From contig JAIPJM010000026.1 of NCBI GenBank assembly GCA_021734255.1, positions 1 to 40,058 on the forward strand: a stretch of DNA of 40,058 nucleotides. Direction: 5' to 3'. Positions 7,728 through 15,699 of the stretch are shown here, one piece after another. The notes below the pieces were generated by a model. It had not been told where the DNA came from, did no database searches, and was given only the letters and a program-made list of their open reading frames with translations. The position numbers and the translations under genes are program-made. Source of the DNA: Fidelibacterota bacterium (lineage in GTDB: Bacteria; Fidelibacterota; UBA8477; JABMPR01). How positions within the stretch are numbered: the stretch's first letter is position 1; each line of letters opens with the position of its first letter.

Positions 7728-7946
7728 ATGAAAAAAGATCAGCAGCAACTCAACGACGCTCCTCTGGAAGAAAAAACCTACGCCAGTTACGATGCGTTCT
7801 ATGATGACATTCCCGTAGAGGGGTCCCTGGGTATTTTAGCCATGGGCGCTTCTGGTGTCATCCCCTGGCGTATCAAACGGGAAAAAGCCGGTATCAAACC
7901 AGAATTCATTCTACCTGAGGAGCATGAGGATGATGGCGAAGCGTAA
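7728..7946 (+). CDS. Small protein (72 aa) leading the phosphatase-TPR operon
   Basis: I do not recognise a named family. The 72-residue product is acidic at both ends, with a central stretch EGSLGILAMGASGVIPWRIK that is glycine-rich and mildly hydrophobic before a basic turn, possibly a short membrane-contacting helix. A purine-rich AGAGAG site precedes the ATG. Its stop codon lies inside the next gene (17-nt overlap with the preferred start at 7930), and the next gene's ribosome binding site lies within it. This implies translational coupling and is the main argument that it is real. Confidence 0.65.
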   Translation: MKKDQQQLNDAPLEEKTYASYDAFYDDIPVEGSLGILAMGASGVIPWRIKREKAGIKPEFILPEEHEDDGEA

Positions 7947-9918
7947 ACTGCTCCTCATTGGTTGGGATGCTGCCGACTGGAAGCTGATCCACCCCCTCAT
8001 GGATGCCGGGATGATGCCCACCCTGAAAAGACTGGTTGAAACCGGGTCAGCCGGAAATCTGGCCACGCTAGACCCCCCCATGTCCCCTATCATGTGGACG
8101 TCTATCGCTACTGGTATGCATGCTGACAAACATGGCATTCTCAACTTCACTGAACCAGATCCCTCCAATCAGGGCATCCGACCTGTATCCGGGCTGTCCC
8201 GAAAGAAGAAAGCTATCTGGAATATGCTCATGCAGGAGAATTATAAGGTCCATACGGTCGGTTGGTGGCCCAGCCACCCCTCAGAGCCCGTCAATGGTAT
8301 CTCAATTTCTAATTTTTATCCTCATATAACCAAAAACGGCATGATGCCGGCTGAGATGTCAAAGGGCACGGTCCACCCGGAATCCATGGCCAGCACATTT
8401 GATCAACTCCGGCTCTTTCCCCACGAGCTGACGTCTGCTCACCTGAAGCCCTTCATCCCCAACCTGGATCAGGTCGATCAGAAAGCAGATCGTCGCGTGG
8501 GGTCAGTGGCGAAAATTCTGGCAGAAGCGGCCACTGTGCACAACGCTGCCACCTGGATCATGGAGAATGAGGCGTGGGATTTTCTGGCTGTTTACCATAC
8601 GGCTATTGACCATTTCGGGCATGGCTTCATGAAGTACCATCCACCCCGCCAACCCCAGGTGCCTGAAGCTGATTTCGAGACCTACCAGCACGTGGTACGT
8701 TCTGGTTATAAGTTCCATGATATGATGTTGGCGCGGATGATCCAGCTGGCTGGACCCGATACCACCGTTGTCATAGTATCTGATCATGGATTTCATAGTG
8801 ACCACCTCCTGAAGGTGGCACCACCAAAAGAACCGGCTGGTCCTGCTCATCAACATCGGCCCTATGGTATTATGGTCATGAATGGTGAGGGCATTAAACA
8901 GGATGAACTCATTTTTGGTGCCAGTCTGCTGGATGTAACGCCGACCTTGCTCACTCTTTTGGGGCTACCCGTCGGTGAGGATATGGATGGCAAGACATTG
9001 GTCCAGGTATTTGAGGATGATCGCACACCGGACTTCATCTCTAGTTGGGAAGACCGCGAGGGGTCAGATGGTAGACATCCAAGCGATAAGTATATCGATC
9101 CGATTGCTGAACAGGAAGCCCTGGAACAACTCATTGCCCTGGGATATGTGGATGAGCCAGAAAAGGATGTGGCTGAAACTGTCGATCGAACGATCAACGA
9201 ATCCCAATACTTCCTGGCCCGGGCCCTTATGGACAAACAGCAATATGGGAAAGCATTACCTATACTGGAGGAGCTCCATGAAAAGGACCCTGATGCTGTC
9301 CGCTTTACGTTCCGTCTGGCCAAGTGTTACCAGAACCTGGGAAAAATAGCGGAATGTCGCTTCGCTGTGGAGGAGATCTCCAGCCAGATCCGAAGTTCCA
9401 ACCCACAGCTCAATTTACTGGAAGGCTCCCTGGCGCTTGCCGAGCAGGATTATGAGCTGGCACTCAAACATTTTAACACGGCTGAAGCTCACAGTCCTGA
9501 TTTGCCCAGCCTGCATCAACAGATCGGGAATGCTTATCTTTCATTAAAGAAACCAGATGATGCAGCACGGGCCTTCAATCATGCGCTGAATCTGGATCCT
9601 GAGAATCACATTGCCCTCAACGGTCTGGCGGAAGTATATCTTCAGAAAGGAGATTATCCCCGGGCACTGGATTACGGACTGAATGCAACCGGACTGATCT
9701 ATAATTATCCCCGAGCACATTTCAATATTGGTGAAGCCTTGCTGGGAATGGAAGAGTTCGAGCGTGCTTCTCAAGCATATGAGGTCACGATGTCCATCAC
9801 CCCCAACTTTATCCTGCCTAGGAAGCGTGTCGTTAATTTGTATCGGAACAAATTGGATCAAAAAGATAAGGCAAGGGAGCACCAGCTTATCCTGGACCAA
9901 CTCAAGGAGCAGAAATGA
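7930..9918 (+). CDS. Alkaline-phosphatase-superfamily protein with C-terminal TPR repeats
   Basis: A 662-residue protein without a signal peptide, so probably cytoplasmic. Residues 1-400 are a type I phosphodiesterase/nucleotide pyrophosphatase-like domain. It has metal ligand D13 (IGWDAADW), probable nucleophile T57 (MWTSIATG), D227 and H231 (DHFGHG), D285-H286 (VSDHGF) and H307/H309. All expected metal-binding positions seem present, so it should be an active hydrolase or transferase. From about 430 to the end there are tandem TPR helices (e.g. ALPILEELHEKDPDAVRF, NALAEVYLQKGDYPRALDYG-like). I chose 7930 because GAGGAG lies 7 nt upstream; ATGs at 7924 and 7933 are alternatives, and the open frame extends to 7855. 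The stop overlaps the sulfotransferase-like gene by ATGA. The substrate is unknown. Confidence 0.85.
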   Translation: MMAKRKLLLIGWDAADWKLIHPLMDAGMMPTLKRLVETGSAGNLATLDPPMSPIMWTSIATGMHADKHGILNFTEPDPSNQGIRPVSGLSRKKKAIWNMLMQENYKVHTVGWWPSHPSEPVNGISISNFYPHITKNGMMPAEMSKGTVHPESMASTFDQLRLFPHELTSAHLKPFIPNLDQVDQKADRRVGSVAKILAEAATVHNAATWIMENEAWDFLAVYHTAIDHFGHGFMKYHPPRQPQVPEADFETYQHVVRSGYKFHDMMLARMIQLAGPDTTVVIVSDHGFHSDHLLKVAPPKEPAGPAHQHRPYGIMVMNGEGIKQDELIFGASLLDVTPTLLTLLGLPVGEDMDGKTLVQVFEDDRTPDFISSWEDREGSDGRHPSDKYIDPIAEQEALEQLIALGYVDEPEKDVAETVDRTINESQYFLARALMDKQQYGKALPILEELHEKDPDAVRFTFRLAKCYQNLGKIAECRFAVEEISSQIRSSNPQLNLLEGSLALAEQDYELALKHFNTAEAHSPDLPSLHQQIGNAYLSLKKPDDAARAFNHALNLDPENHIALNGLAEVYLQKGDYPRALDYGLNATGLIYNYPRAHFNIGEALLGMEEFERASQAYEVTMSITPNFILPRKRVVNLYRNKLDQKDKAREHQLILDQLKEQK

Positions 9919-10472
9919 TCACGATCGTCTCAGGTTTACCCCGTTCTGGAACCTCAATGATGATGCAGATGGTGGAAAAAGCCGGCGTCCCTGTTTTAAC
10001 AGATGGGATCCGGTCAGCAGATGAGAGCAACCAAAAGGGGTATTATGAATATGAAGCGGTGAAGAAGCTGAAGCACGATACCTCGTGGCTGAGTGAAGCA
10101 GAGGGGAAAGCGATCAAAGTGGTCTCCATATTCATCGATGAGCTACCCGCGACCTTCGATTACCGGATCATATTCATGGAACGTAACATTGATGAGATCC
10201 TCCATTCACAGCATACTATGCTGGAGCGGCAGGAAAAGACATCCCCAGCCGGTCAAACCCTGCTCAGGGCAACATTTCTCAGTCAAATTCAGCGAGTGAA
10301 GACTTACATAGAGTCGCAGAAGAATATGAGCTTACTCTGTCTGCAGTATGAAGATATCCTGGCAAACCCATTGCCGGCAGCCGTCCAGTTGGCGACTTTC
10401 ATTGATCAGGGCGACGCCCTATCAATGGCATCAGTGGTTGATCCCAGCCTACGCACTGCCTTCGCTGAATAA
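9915..10472 (+). CDS. Sulfotransferase-like P-loop protein
   Basis: A 185-residue protein beginning MITIVSGLPRSGTSMMMQMV, a clear 5'-phosphosulfate-binding loop of the PAPS-dependent sulfotransferase fold. A later segment, IIFMERNIDEILHSQHTML, corresponds to the 3'-phosphate-binding strand and helix (R..D...S). It is shorter than most sulfotransferases, so the acceptor region is minimal. Its ATG overlaps the stop of the preceding phosphatase-TPR gene (ATGA), so the two proteins are probably made together and act in one pathway. Acceptor and true activity cannot be read from the sequence. A terminator follows immediately. Confidence 0.8.
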   Translation: MITIVSGLPRSGTSMMMQMVEKAGVPVLTDGIRSADESNQKGYYEYEAVKKLKHDTSWLSEAEGKAIKVVSIFIDELPATFDYRIIFMERNIDEILHSQHTMLERQEKTSPAGQTLLRATFLSQIQRVKTYIESQKNMSLLCLQYEDILANPLPAAVQLATFIDQGDALSMASVVDPSLRTAFAE

Positions 10473-10500
10473 AAAAGGCGCATCCGCAGATACGCCTTTT
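10473..10500. terminator. Bidirectional Rho-independent terminator
   Basis: AAAAGGCG and CGCCTTTT form a perfect 8-bp inverted repeat around a 12-nt loop, flanked by A-run and T-run. It sits between two convergent transcription units (sulfotransferase-like gene, plus; Omp85-like gene, minus) and can terminate both. Confidence 0.9.
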
Positions 10501-10522
10501 CCATAGTAATTACAGCTAATCG

Positions 10523-11815
10523 CTAGTAGAGATATCCAAGTCCGATATATAGTCCGGAGTTTCCGTCCTGTTCATCGGCTGCCAGCCCATAGTCTACAGC
10601 GATGATAAAGTTTTCGTTCAACACGATCCGCAAACCACCACCATACGACAGATGCAATCCATCATCACCTGTGGGGATAGGCAGTAGACTGCTGGGTGCC
10701 GCCATTTCGGGGTACTCGTAAGGATCGATCACCTGTCCCATGTCAGCAAAGCCATTCAGAGCCAGGTAAAGATTTTTATTGGCGATCACAGTTTTGAAAA
10801 ACTTCCAGCGAGCTTCGAGGTTGGCCATAACGATGGAGTTTCCAACAATTCGGTTTTTAAGGATCCCGCGGAGAGACTTGGATCCACCAAGACCTTCCGT
10901 CATCTTATAACTACTCTGATACCAGGGCAGCATATAGAATGGGACATCACCAAAATGCTGTTGGTATCCCAACCGGTATGTCATTGACAGATCATTTTCG
11001 ATGATGGTGAAATACTGTCTGTGGGTAGCGGTAAGGGTTGAGAAAGCGAAATCACTTCCCAGGAAGCTGGGATAGGTTGTGAATAGCGCTTCGGTCCAGA
11101 TGCCACTCATTGGATTGGGTTCATTATCCCTGGTGTCATAGACAAGACCGAGCTTCAGATAGTTGGTAGCCCCACCTTTAGCTTCATCTGCGCCGATAAA
11201 TCCTGCTGCCACGTATTCATCATAAAGCGTAGGTTCATCCAGTGGCAGGAGATCTTCATCTTTTCCCTCATTCAGTCCAGCTTCATCAACAGTGTCAACC
11301 TGAGTATCGATGTAGCCGACCCCTGCGATCACCCTCAGATTTTCACTCAGTACGCTTTTTTGAAAATCAGCCGTTAATCTCAGGGTGTTTCGTTCATGCC
11401 GATAATACATACGGGTCCTGTAATTGCTGGAATCAGAGAGTTCGAAAGCAGGTGTATAATTAGTTTGAGCACCATTAAAACCATAAAAAGGGAGAGCCTG
11501 TTCTGTTAAATATCCTGCATAAGCAGTGATACGAATATCATTGGGCAGCAGATATTTTGAGTCGAAGAAAAGCGTATTCTCACCGCTTCCCTTGGTGGTC
11601 CGCGTCCAGGTTGGTTTCAGCGTGTAATTGTAATCAGGGTAATGTGATCCATCACCGTAATTATATGCTTCAAATACGATCCCATACAAAAAACCAGTAT
11701 CCGAATTGTAGGCTACAGCAGGCACACCTCCGAAGCCCCACCCGCTTTTCGCTTCCTGTGCCATGGACATACTGATCCCGAGCAATAGCAGAACTGCTAA
11801 AGTTTTGCGAACCAT
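10523..11815 (-). CDS. Omp85-family-like outer membrane beta-barrel protein
   Basis: A 430-residue protein with a clear signal peptide (MVRKTLAVLLLLGISMSMAQ). No POTRA domains are seen; the mature part is nearly all barrel. Features typical of the bacterial surface antigen (BamA/TamA/Omp85) barrel are YDTRDNEPNPMSGIW and GLGGSKSLRGIL, the latter matching the conserved loop 6 (V/L)RG(F/Y) motif. The last strand ends LYIGLGYLY with a terminal aromatic, as outer-membrane barrels require. GGAGGAGA lies upstream of the ATG. It is the last gene of a minus-strand run that includes a TPR-thioredoxin protein 25 nt upstream. The cargo is unknown; the BamA role itself is unlikely without POTRAs. Confidence 0.8.
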   Translation of the reverse strand: MVRKTLAVLLLLGISMSMAQEAKSGWGFGGVPAVAYNSDTGFLYGIVFEAYNYGDGSHYPDYNYTLKPTWTRTTKGSGENTLFFDSKYLLPNDIRITAYAGYLTEQALPFYGFNGAQTNYTPAFELSDSSNYRTRMYYRHERNTLRLTADFQKSVLSENLRVIAGVGYIDTQVDTVDEAGLNEGKDEDLLPLDEPTLYDEYVAAGFIGADEAKGGATNYLKLGLVYDTRDNEPNPMSGIWTEALFTTYPSFLGSDFAFSTLTATHRQYFTIIENDLSMTYRLGYQQHFGDVPFYMLPWYQSSYKMTEGLGGSKSLRGILKNRIVGNSIVMANLEARWKFFKTVIANKNLYLALNGFADMGQVIDPYEYPEMAAPSSLLPIPTGDDGLHLSYGGGLRIVLNENFIIAVDYGLAADEQDGNSGLYIGLGYLY

Positions 11816-11840
11816 AAGACTCTCCTCCTTTTGATGCGTA

Positions 11841-13049
11841 TTAGCTATCGAGCAAGCTCTCCAGACGCCAGTTCATCTCTGCGATGAAGTCCTTGTCTGG
11901 ATCAAATCCCACGATCTTGTAACGGATTTTTCCTTGTGGTCCTATTATAAACAGACTGGGGATACCTTCCACACCAAATTTTGTGGCATTGCCCTCGTCA
12001 TAAGTGATGGGAAAAGTGAATCCCATCTCGTCTACATAAGGTTGTACCTTCTGCTTTTCTGCGTCAGTTGATGCCGCAATAAATGATACCCTTGGATCGT
12101 TCTTATGCATTTCATAGAACTTCTGGAATTCCGGTAGCTCACGTCGACAGGGTCCACACCAGGTTGCCCAGAAATCCACAAAGACAACTTTACCCATTTG
12201 ATTCATATTGGTATAGGTTTTTCCTGAGAAGTCAGAGAATGAGAACTGAGGAGCCTCAAGGTATATGGTCTCTGCCAGGACCTGTTCACGTCGTTTCTCG
12301 TTCAGACTTACCTGCAGGTCATTGATGAACTGGGTAGCATCTTGACCTGGATTCAGTGCTGTATATAGTTCCTTGACCTTATTCGTAAGCATGGGCTGGT
12401 TCGGAGAAAGTCCCAGGGCGGTTACAAAATCCTCCAGGGCTGCAGACAGATCTCCCTGTTCCTCCAGGATCAATGCGCGCTGGATCAATGCCTCGGGCTG
12501 TTCATAATGGTCGATGGAGGCGCTGTAGGCCTCCAAGGCACCCTCCTGATCGCCGGCACTTGAATAGACAACAGCCTGGGTGGCATATACGGCTGCACCG
12601 ATCTGATCCCGATACTCGAGACTGTCCGCATTTGCATTGAAGGACTTAATGGTAAACTCAATAACTTCCTGAGCCATATTGGGGAGCATATTCTGGGTGC
12701 TCATGATCCAGGCCAGCTGATTTCCGATAGCGATCTGGTCAGACATCTCCAGCGCGCCATTCTCTGGATAATTCTTCAACAGACCGTAGAATTTGCTGAA
12801 TTGCTCCGAATCGTTTTCCATGAGAGCCCGCTCAGAGCCCTGGGCCAGAATGACGGCAGCTTCATACTTTTCAGGGTAGTTTTTTGCCAGCTCGTAAGCA
12901 AAATCCATCCATTCTTCGAACTCTAACTCATTGAGGAGTGTATCTGTAAGGATGATGAAGCGTTCCTCAGATATTTCTTCCTTTTGTGAGCAGACATTCA
13001 GGCTCACTATTAATCCTGCTACCAGGACGAGACTCATTAATTTTTTCAT
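11841..13049 (-). CDS. TPR protein with C-terminal TlpA-like thioredoxin domain
   Basis: A 402-residue exported protein. The N-terminus MKKLMSLVLVAGLIVSLNVC looks like a lipoprotein signal, but the residue before Cys is Val, so lipid attachment is uncertain; ordinary secretion is the alternative. Residues 30-255 are helical with TPR-like units (GALEAYSASIDHYEQPEALI, ALEDFVTALGLSPNQPMLT). Residues about 265-402 form an AhpC/TSA/TlpA thioredoxin fold with the redox motif WATWCGPC (C298, C301) and the cis-proline region GVEGIPSLFII. It probably reduces or exchanges disulfides in the periplasm. It is 23 nt from the hydrolase gene upstream and 25 nt from the Omp85-like gene downstream, so it is operonic. 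Confidence 0.88.
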   Translation of the reverse strand: MKKLMSLVLVAGLIVSLNVCSQKEEISEERFIILTDTLLNELEFEEWMDFAYELAKNYPEKYEAAVILAQGSERALMENDSEQFSKFYGLLKNYPENGALEMSDQIAIGNQLAWIMSTQNMLPNMAQEVIEFTIKSFNANADSLEYRDQIGAAVYATQAVVYSSAGDQEGALEAYSASIDHYEQPEALIQRALILEEQGDLSAALEDFVTALGLSPNQPMLTNKVKELYTALNPGQDATQFINDLQVSLNEKRREQVLAETIYLEAPQFSFSDFSGKTYTNMNQMGKVVFVDFWATWCGPCRRELPEFQKFYEMHKNDPRVSFIAASTDAEKQKVQPYVDEMGFTFPITYDEGNATKFGVEGIPSLFIIGPQGKIRYKIVGFDPDKDFIAEMNWRLESLLDS

Positions 13050-13072
13050 GTTATCTCTTTCTATCTATGGGG

Positions 13073-14029
13073 TTAAAAATTTTCAAAGTATTGGAACACA
13101 GTCGGAACCATCCACGATTCCCCGCTATGATCTATAAAGCCCACATGTCCCCCATGTTCCGTCAGGAGTGCAGGTATTTCTCCAATACGCTCCGGCATGG
13201 AATCCGGTGGAATAAATGGATCATCCCTGGACGCCAGGTAAAGTGTTGGCTTGGTGATCTCTGGCAACACATTTTTTGCACTCATCTTGTGGTAGTAATC
13301 AGCGGCATCTTCAAATCCATGCATTGGCGCTGTGGCAGCACCGTCAAGATCCCAGAAATTCTTCGCTCTGGCCAACTTCTGCTCAAATATGGGATTATCA
13401 ATGAGTGCGGATTTTGCCCGGTATTTTTGGAGCAGGGTCCGTCTGAATTTGTAGATATACAATCGATTCAGCCCACTCTCCATGTAATCTGCTGATCCCC
13501 GCAGGTCCAAGGGTGCTGAGATGAGGACAGCAGCTTTAAGATCAGCTGAGGGCTGCCCCTTTGCCAAATAATGGACAAGCTGACTTCCCCCCAGAGACAC
13601 ACCGGCAATGTAGATCTGCCTGCCAGGCATTCTTTCTGGTAAGGCCTGGTCCATAAAATACTGAATATCCTGGTAAAAGCCGGCATGATAGAAGGTCGGC
13701 TTCTTGTTCAGCAGGCCACCGCAACTTCTCATATTTAGGACCACCCCGGTCCAGCCTTTCCGGGCTGCTTCATTCATCAGCAGGCGAGTATATCGACTAT
13801 TGGAATCACCCTCCATACCGTGGATCAGCACGAAAAGTGGTCGTGATTCATCACCATCTAACCAATCAGCCGCAATGACATCACCATCCGGAAGGTTGAT
13901 TAGCTCACGACGATATGGCGGCAGGGGTGTTCGCTTGAAAAGAGAGGCATATACTGTCTGAGCGTGGGCATTAGAAAGCCACCAGGGCGGATTGAAAGAT
14001 TGGAATTGTTCTAAAAACGTGTCGTGCAT
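13073..14029 (-). CDS. Alpha/beta hydrolase of the YheT/EMB8 type
   Basis: A 318-residue cytoplasmic hydrolase of COG0429. The N-terminal motif NPPWWLSNAHAQTVYASLF is characteristic of the family. The oxyanion segment FVLIHGMEGDS and NMRSCGG precede the nucleophile elbow GVSLGG (S145). The acid is in SRDDPFIPP and the histidine in TEHGGHVGF, completing the triad. The start is the ATG at 14029; a TTG one codon earlier is possible, and no strong ribosome binding site is visible. It is 36 nt downstream of the class V aminotransferase gene. Ester or thioester hydrolysis is known for the family; the natural substrate is unknown. Confidence 0.9.
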   Translation of the reverse strand: MHDTFLEQFQSFNPPWWLSNAHAQTVYASLFKRTPLPPYRRELINLPDGDVIAADWLDGDESRPLFVLIHGMEGDSNSRYTRLLMNEAARKGWTGVVLNMRSCGGLLNKKPTFYHAGFYQDIQYFMDQALPERMPGRQIYIAGVSLGGSQLVHYLAKGQPSADLKAAVLISAPLDLRGSADYMESGLNRLYIYKFRRTLLQKYRAKSALIDNPIFEQKLARAKNFWDLDGAATAPMHGFEDAADYYHKMSAKNVLPEITKPTLYLASRDDPFIPPDSMPERIGEIPALLTEHGGHVGFIDHSGESWMVPTVFQYFENF

Positions 14030-14065
14030 CAAGAGATTGGATGAGCTCAGGGAGTGAAAGTTACT

Positions 14066-15550
14066 TTAATCCAAATATTCATCCAGAGCGTCCTTAATGT
14101 TGAATATGGCGTCATGGTCAGGCTTGTAGTGAATATGCTCATAATCGTTTTGATCATTAATTTCGTAAAGCTTTCCATATGCTTCGCCATTTTCAATGAT
14201 ATCCTTGAGGGCGGCAATAAGTACCTTGGCATCATCCATGGTGGAGTACATTCCAAAACTGGCCCGGACCATCCCTGCTTTACGCATGAACTCATCACTC
14301 ATATTACCGAAATCGATCTCACCGAAATCCTTCTTCAGTTCATCAGACATCATTTCCTTTACATAGGGATGGGCACAGAAGCATTGATTGCGGACGGCTA
14401 TGTTAAAATAGTCATTCAATACTGCCGCCACCAGTCCATGGTCCAAGCCGCGAATGTTAAATGATATGGACGCCGCTCGCGGACAATTTTCGAAATCTGT
14501 GCCACCATAGACGATGACCTGCTCCAACCTGGCAAATTCACTGAGAGCAAAGTGCATGATCTCATCCTCAATTTCCATGAGGAGATCCATGCCGATCCTA
14601 TCCAGAACTTCAATGGTGGTGGCTAAAGCAATAGCACCGGGAATATTGGGTGTACCTGCCTCTTCCCTGTCCGGAAATTCTTCCTTTACCAGGTATTTAT
14701 CCTCCATGACACGTTCCACCATACCACCACCTACTTCTTCTGGTTCGATGCCAAGTAGATGATCTTTCCGGGCAATAACAACCCCAGGTGAACCAGGGGT
14801 GTATGTCTTGTGCCCTGAGAACACGAGGGCATCAATGGTGGCATCAGGATCATCAGCATGAAAGATCTGGGTGGGCAGATGAGCCACACTTTGCGCTCCA
14901 TCCACCATAATAAGTGCCCCATATTTGTGGGCCATTCTGGCGATATCATGGATCGGATTAATAATGCCCGTCACATTGCTAACTGCCGTAATTGAAACAT
15001 AATTGATCTTCCCCTTCCCGGCTTTCAGGGCATCCTCAAGTTTGGCAAGATCAATGCACATGAGGTTGTCATCTATCCCTTGAACGGGGATGTGAATGAC
15101 TGACTGCATATGTTTGCGATGTGGAAGATCATTGGAATGATGTTCCATGATGGAGATCACAGCCGTATCCTTCTCCGGCCTGAGGTCTCGGAAGACCCGG
15201 GCCATTCTATTGACACCGGCTGTGGTTCCTGCCCCGGCAAAAAAGCAGGTATATATCTCTTCTGGCGCACCGACAAATGCCAGGATCCGACTGTGGGCCC
15301 AATCGTAGGCGGCAGTTGATATGAAGGCACTGTGATGAAGTTTGCTATGGGTATTGGCATAATGACTCATGAAGGAGGTCACGATCTCGGCTGAAGGGCG
15401 AAACATGAGCGAGCTTGCCGTTGAATCCATGTAGATCCTCCGGGTTAACTCTCCGCGAGCATTCTCGTAGGTTGTATCCAAACCCAGGAAGTCATTTCTG
15501 ACTTTTTCGAATAGTGTTTTTCCCCGCAGTGTATCTCCAGATAAACCCAT
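14066..15550 (-). CDS. Class V aminotransferase (cysteine desulfurase / selenocysteine lyase-like)
   Basis: A 494-residue PLP enzyme, longer than SufS/CsdA (about 400) because of a C-terminal extension after residue 430. The PLP lysine is K248 in FSGHKTYTPG, the cofactor-binding Asp is in MVDGAQS, and the catalytic cysteine loop is VRNQCFCAHPY with C390 and C392 (C392 aligns with the SufS C-A-x-P cysteine). The N-terminus contains the family segment RRIYMDSTASSL. AAGGAG precedes the ATG. It likely removes sulfur (or selenium) from cysteine (or selenocysteine), though other class V reactions are possible. It leads a four-gene run with the hydrolase, TPR-thioredoxin and Omp85-like genes. Confidence 0.87.
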   Translation of the reverse strand: MGLSGDTLRGKTLFEKVRNDFLGLDTTYENARGELTRRIYMDSTASSLMFRPSAEIVTSFMSHYANTHSKLHHSAFISTAAYDWAHSRILAFVGAPEEIYTCFFAGAGTTAGVNRMARVFRDLRPEKDTAVISIMEHHSNDLPHRKHMQSVIHIPVQGIDDNLMCIDLAKLEDALKAGKGKINYVSITAVSNVTGIINPIHDIARMAHKYGALIMVDGAQSVAHLPTQIFHADDPDATIDALVFSGHKTYTPGSPGVVIARKDHLLGIEPEEVGGGMVERVMEDKYLVKEEFPDREEAGTPNIPGAIALATTIEVLDRIGMDLLMEIEDEIMHFALSEFARLEQVIVYGGTDFENCPRAASISFNIRGLDHGLVAAVLNDYFNIAVRNQCFCAHPYVKEMMSDELKKDFGEIDFGNMSDEFMRKAGMVRASFGMYSTMDDAKVLIAALKDIIENGEAYGKLYEINDQNDYEHIHYKPDHDAIFNIKDALDEYLD

Positions 15551-15602
15551 TTACTGCTCCTTATATCTAGAAGATCCTGGTCGATATTAAGTTGATGGAT
15601 TG

Positions 15603-15629
15603 AATATAAGTGGGGATTGATCCAAACAA
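15603..15629 (-). promoter_or_regulatory. Candidate promoter for the aminotransferase operon
   Basis: TTGTTT (15624-15629) and TATATT (15603-15608) are 15 bp apart, about 50 nt before the ATG at 15550. The spacer is short and the -35 box weak, so this is tentative. Confidence 0.3.
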
Positions 15630-15639
15630 ATAATTCCTT

Positions 15640-15673
15640 AAAAAAGAAGAGGTCACCCCAGGGCGACCTCTTT
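15640..15673 (-). terminator. Rho-independent terminator of the thioredoxin/propeller gene
   Basis: On the minus strand AAGAGGTC and GACCTCTT form a perfect 8-bp stem, followed by CTTTTTT. It lies 27 nt beyond the stop codon of the gene at 15700-18348 and separates it from the aminotransferase operon downstream. Confidence 0.88.
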
Positions 15674-15699
15674 CAGTTATATATGTTTCAGTCTCACAA

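Noticed and set aside
7855-7929. Longer start of the phosphatase-TPR gene at 7855.
   Set aside because: It would overlap most of the 72-aa gene and adds a low-complexity N-terminus. GAGGAG is well placed for the ATG at 7930.
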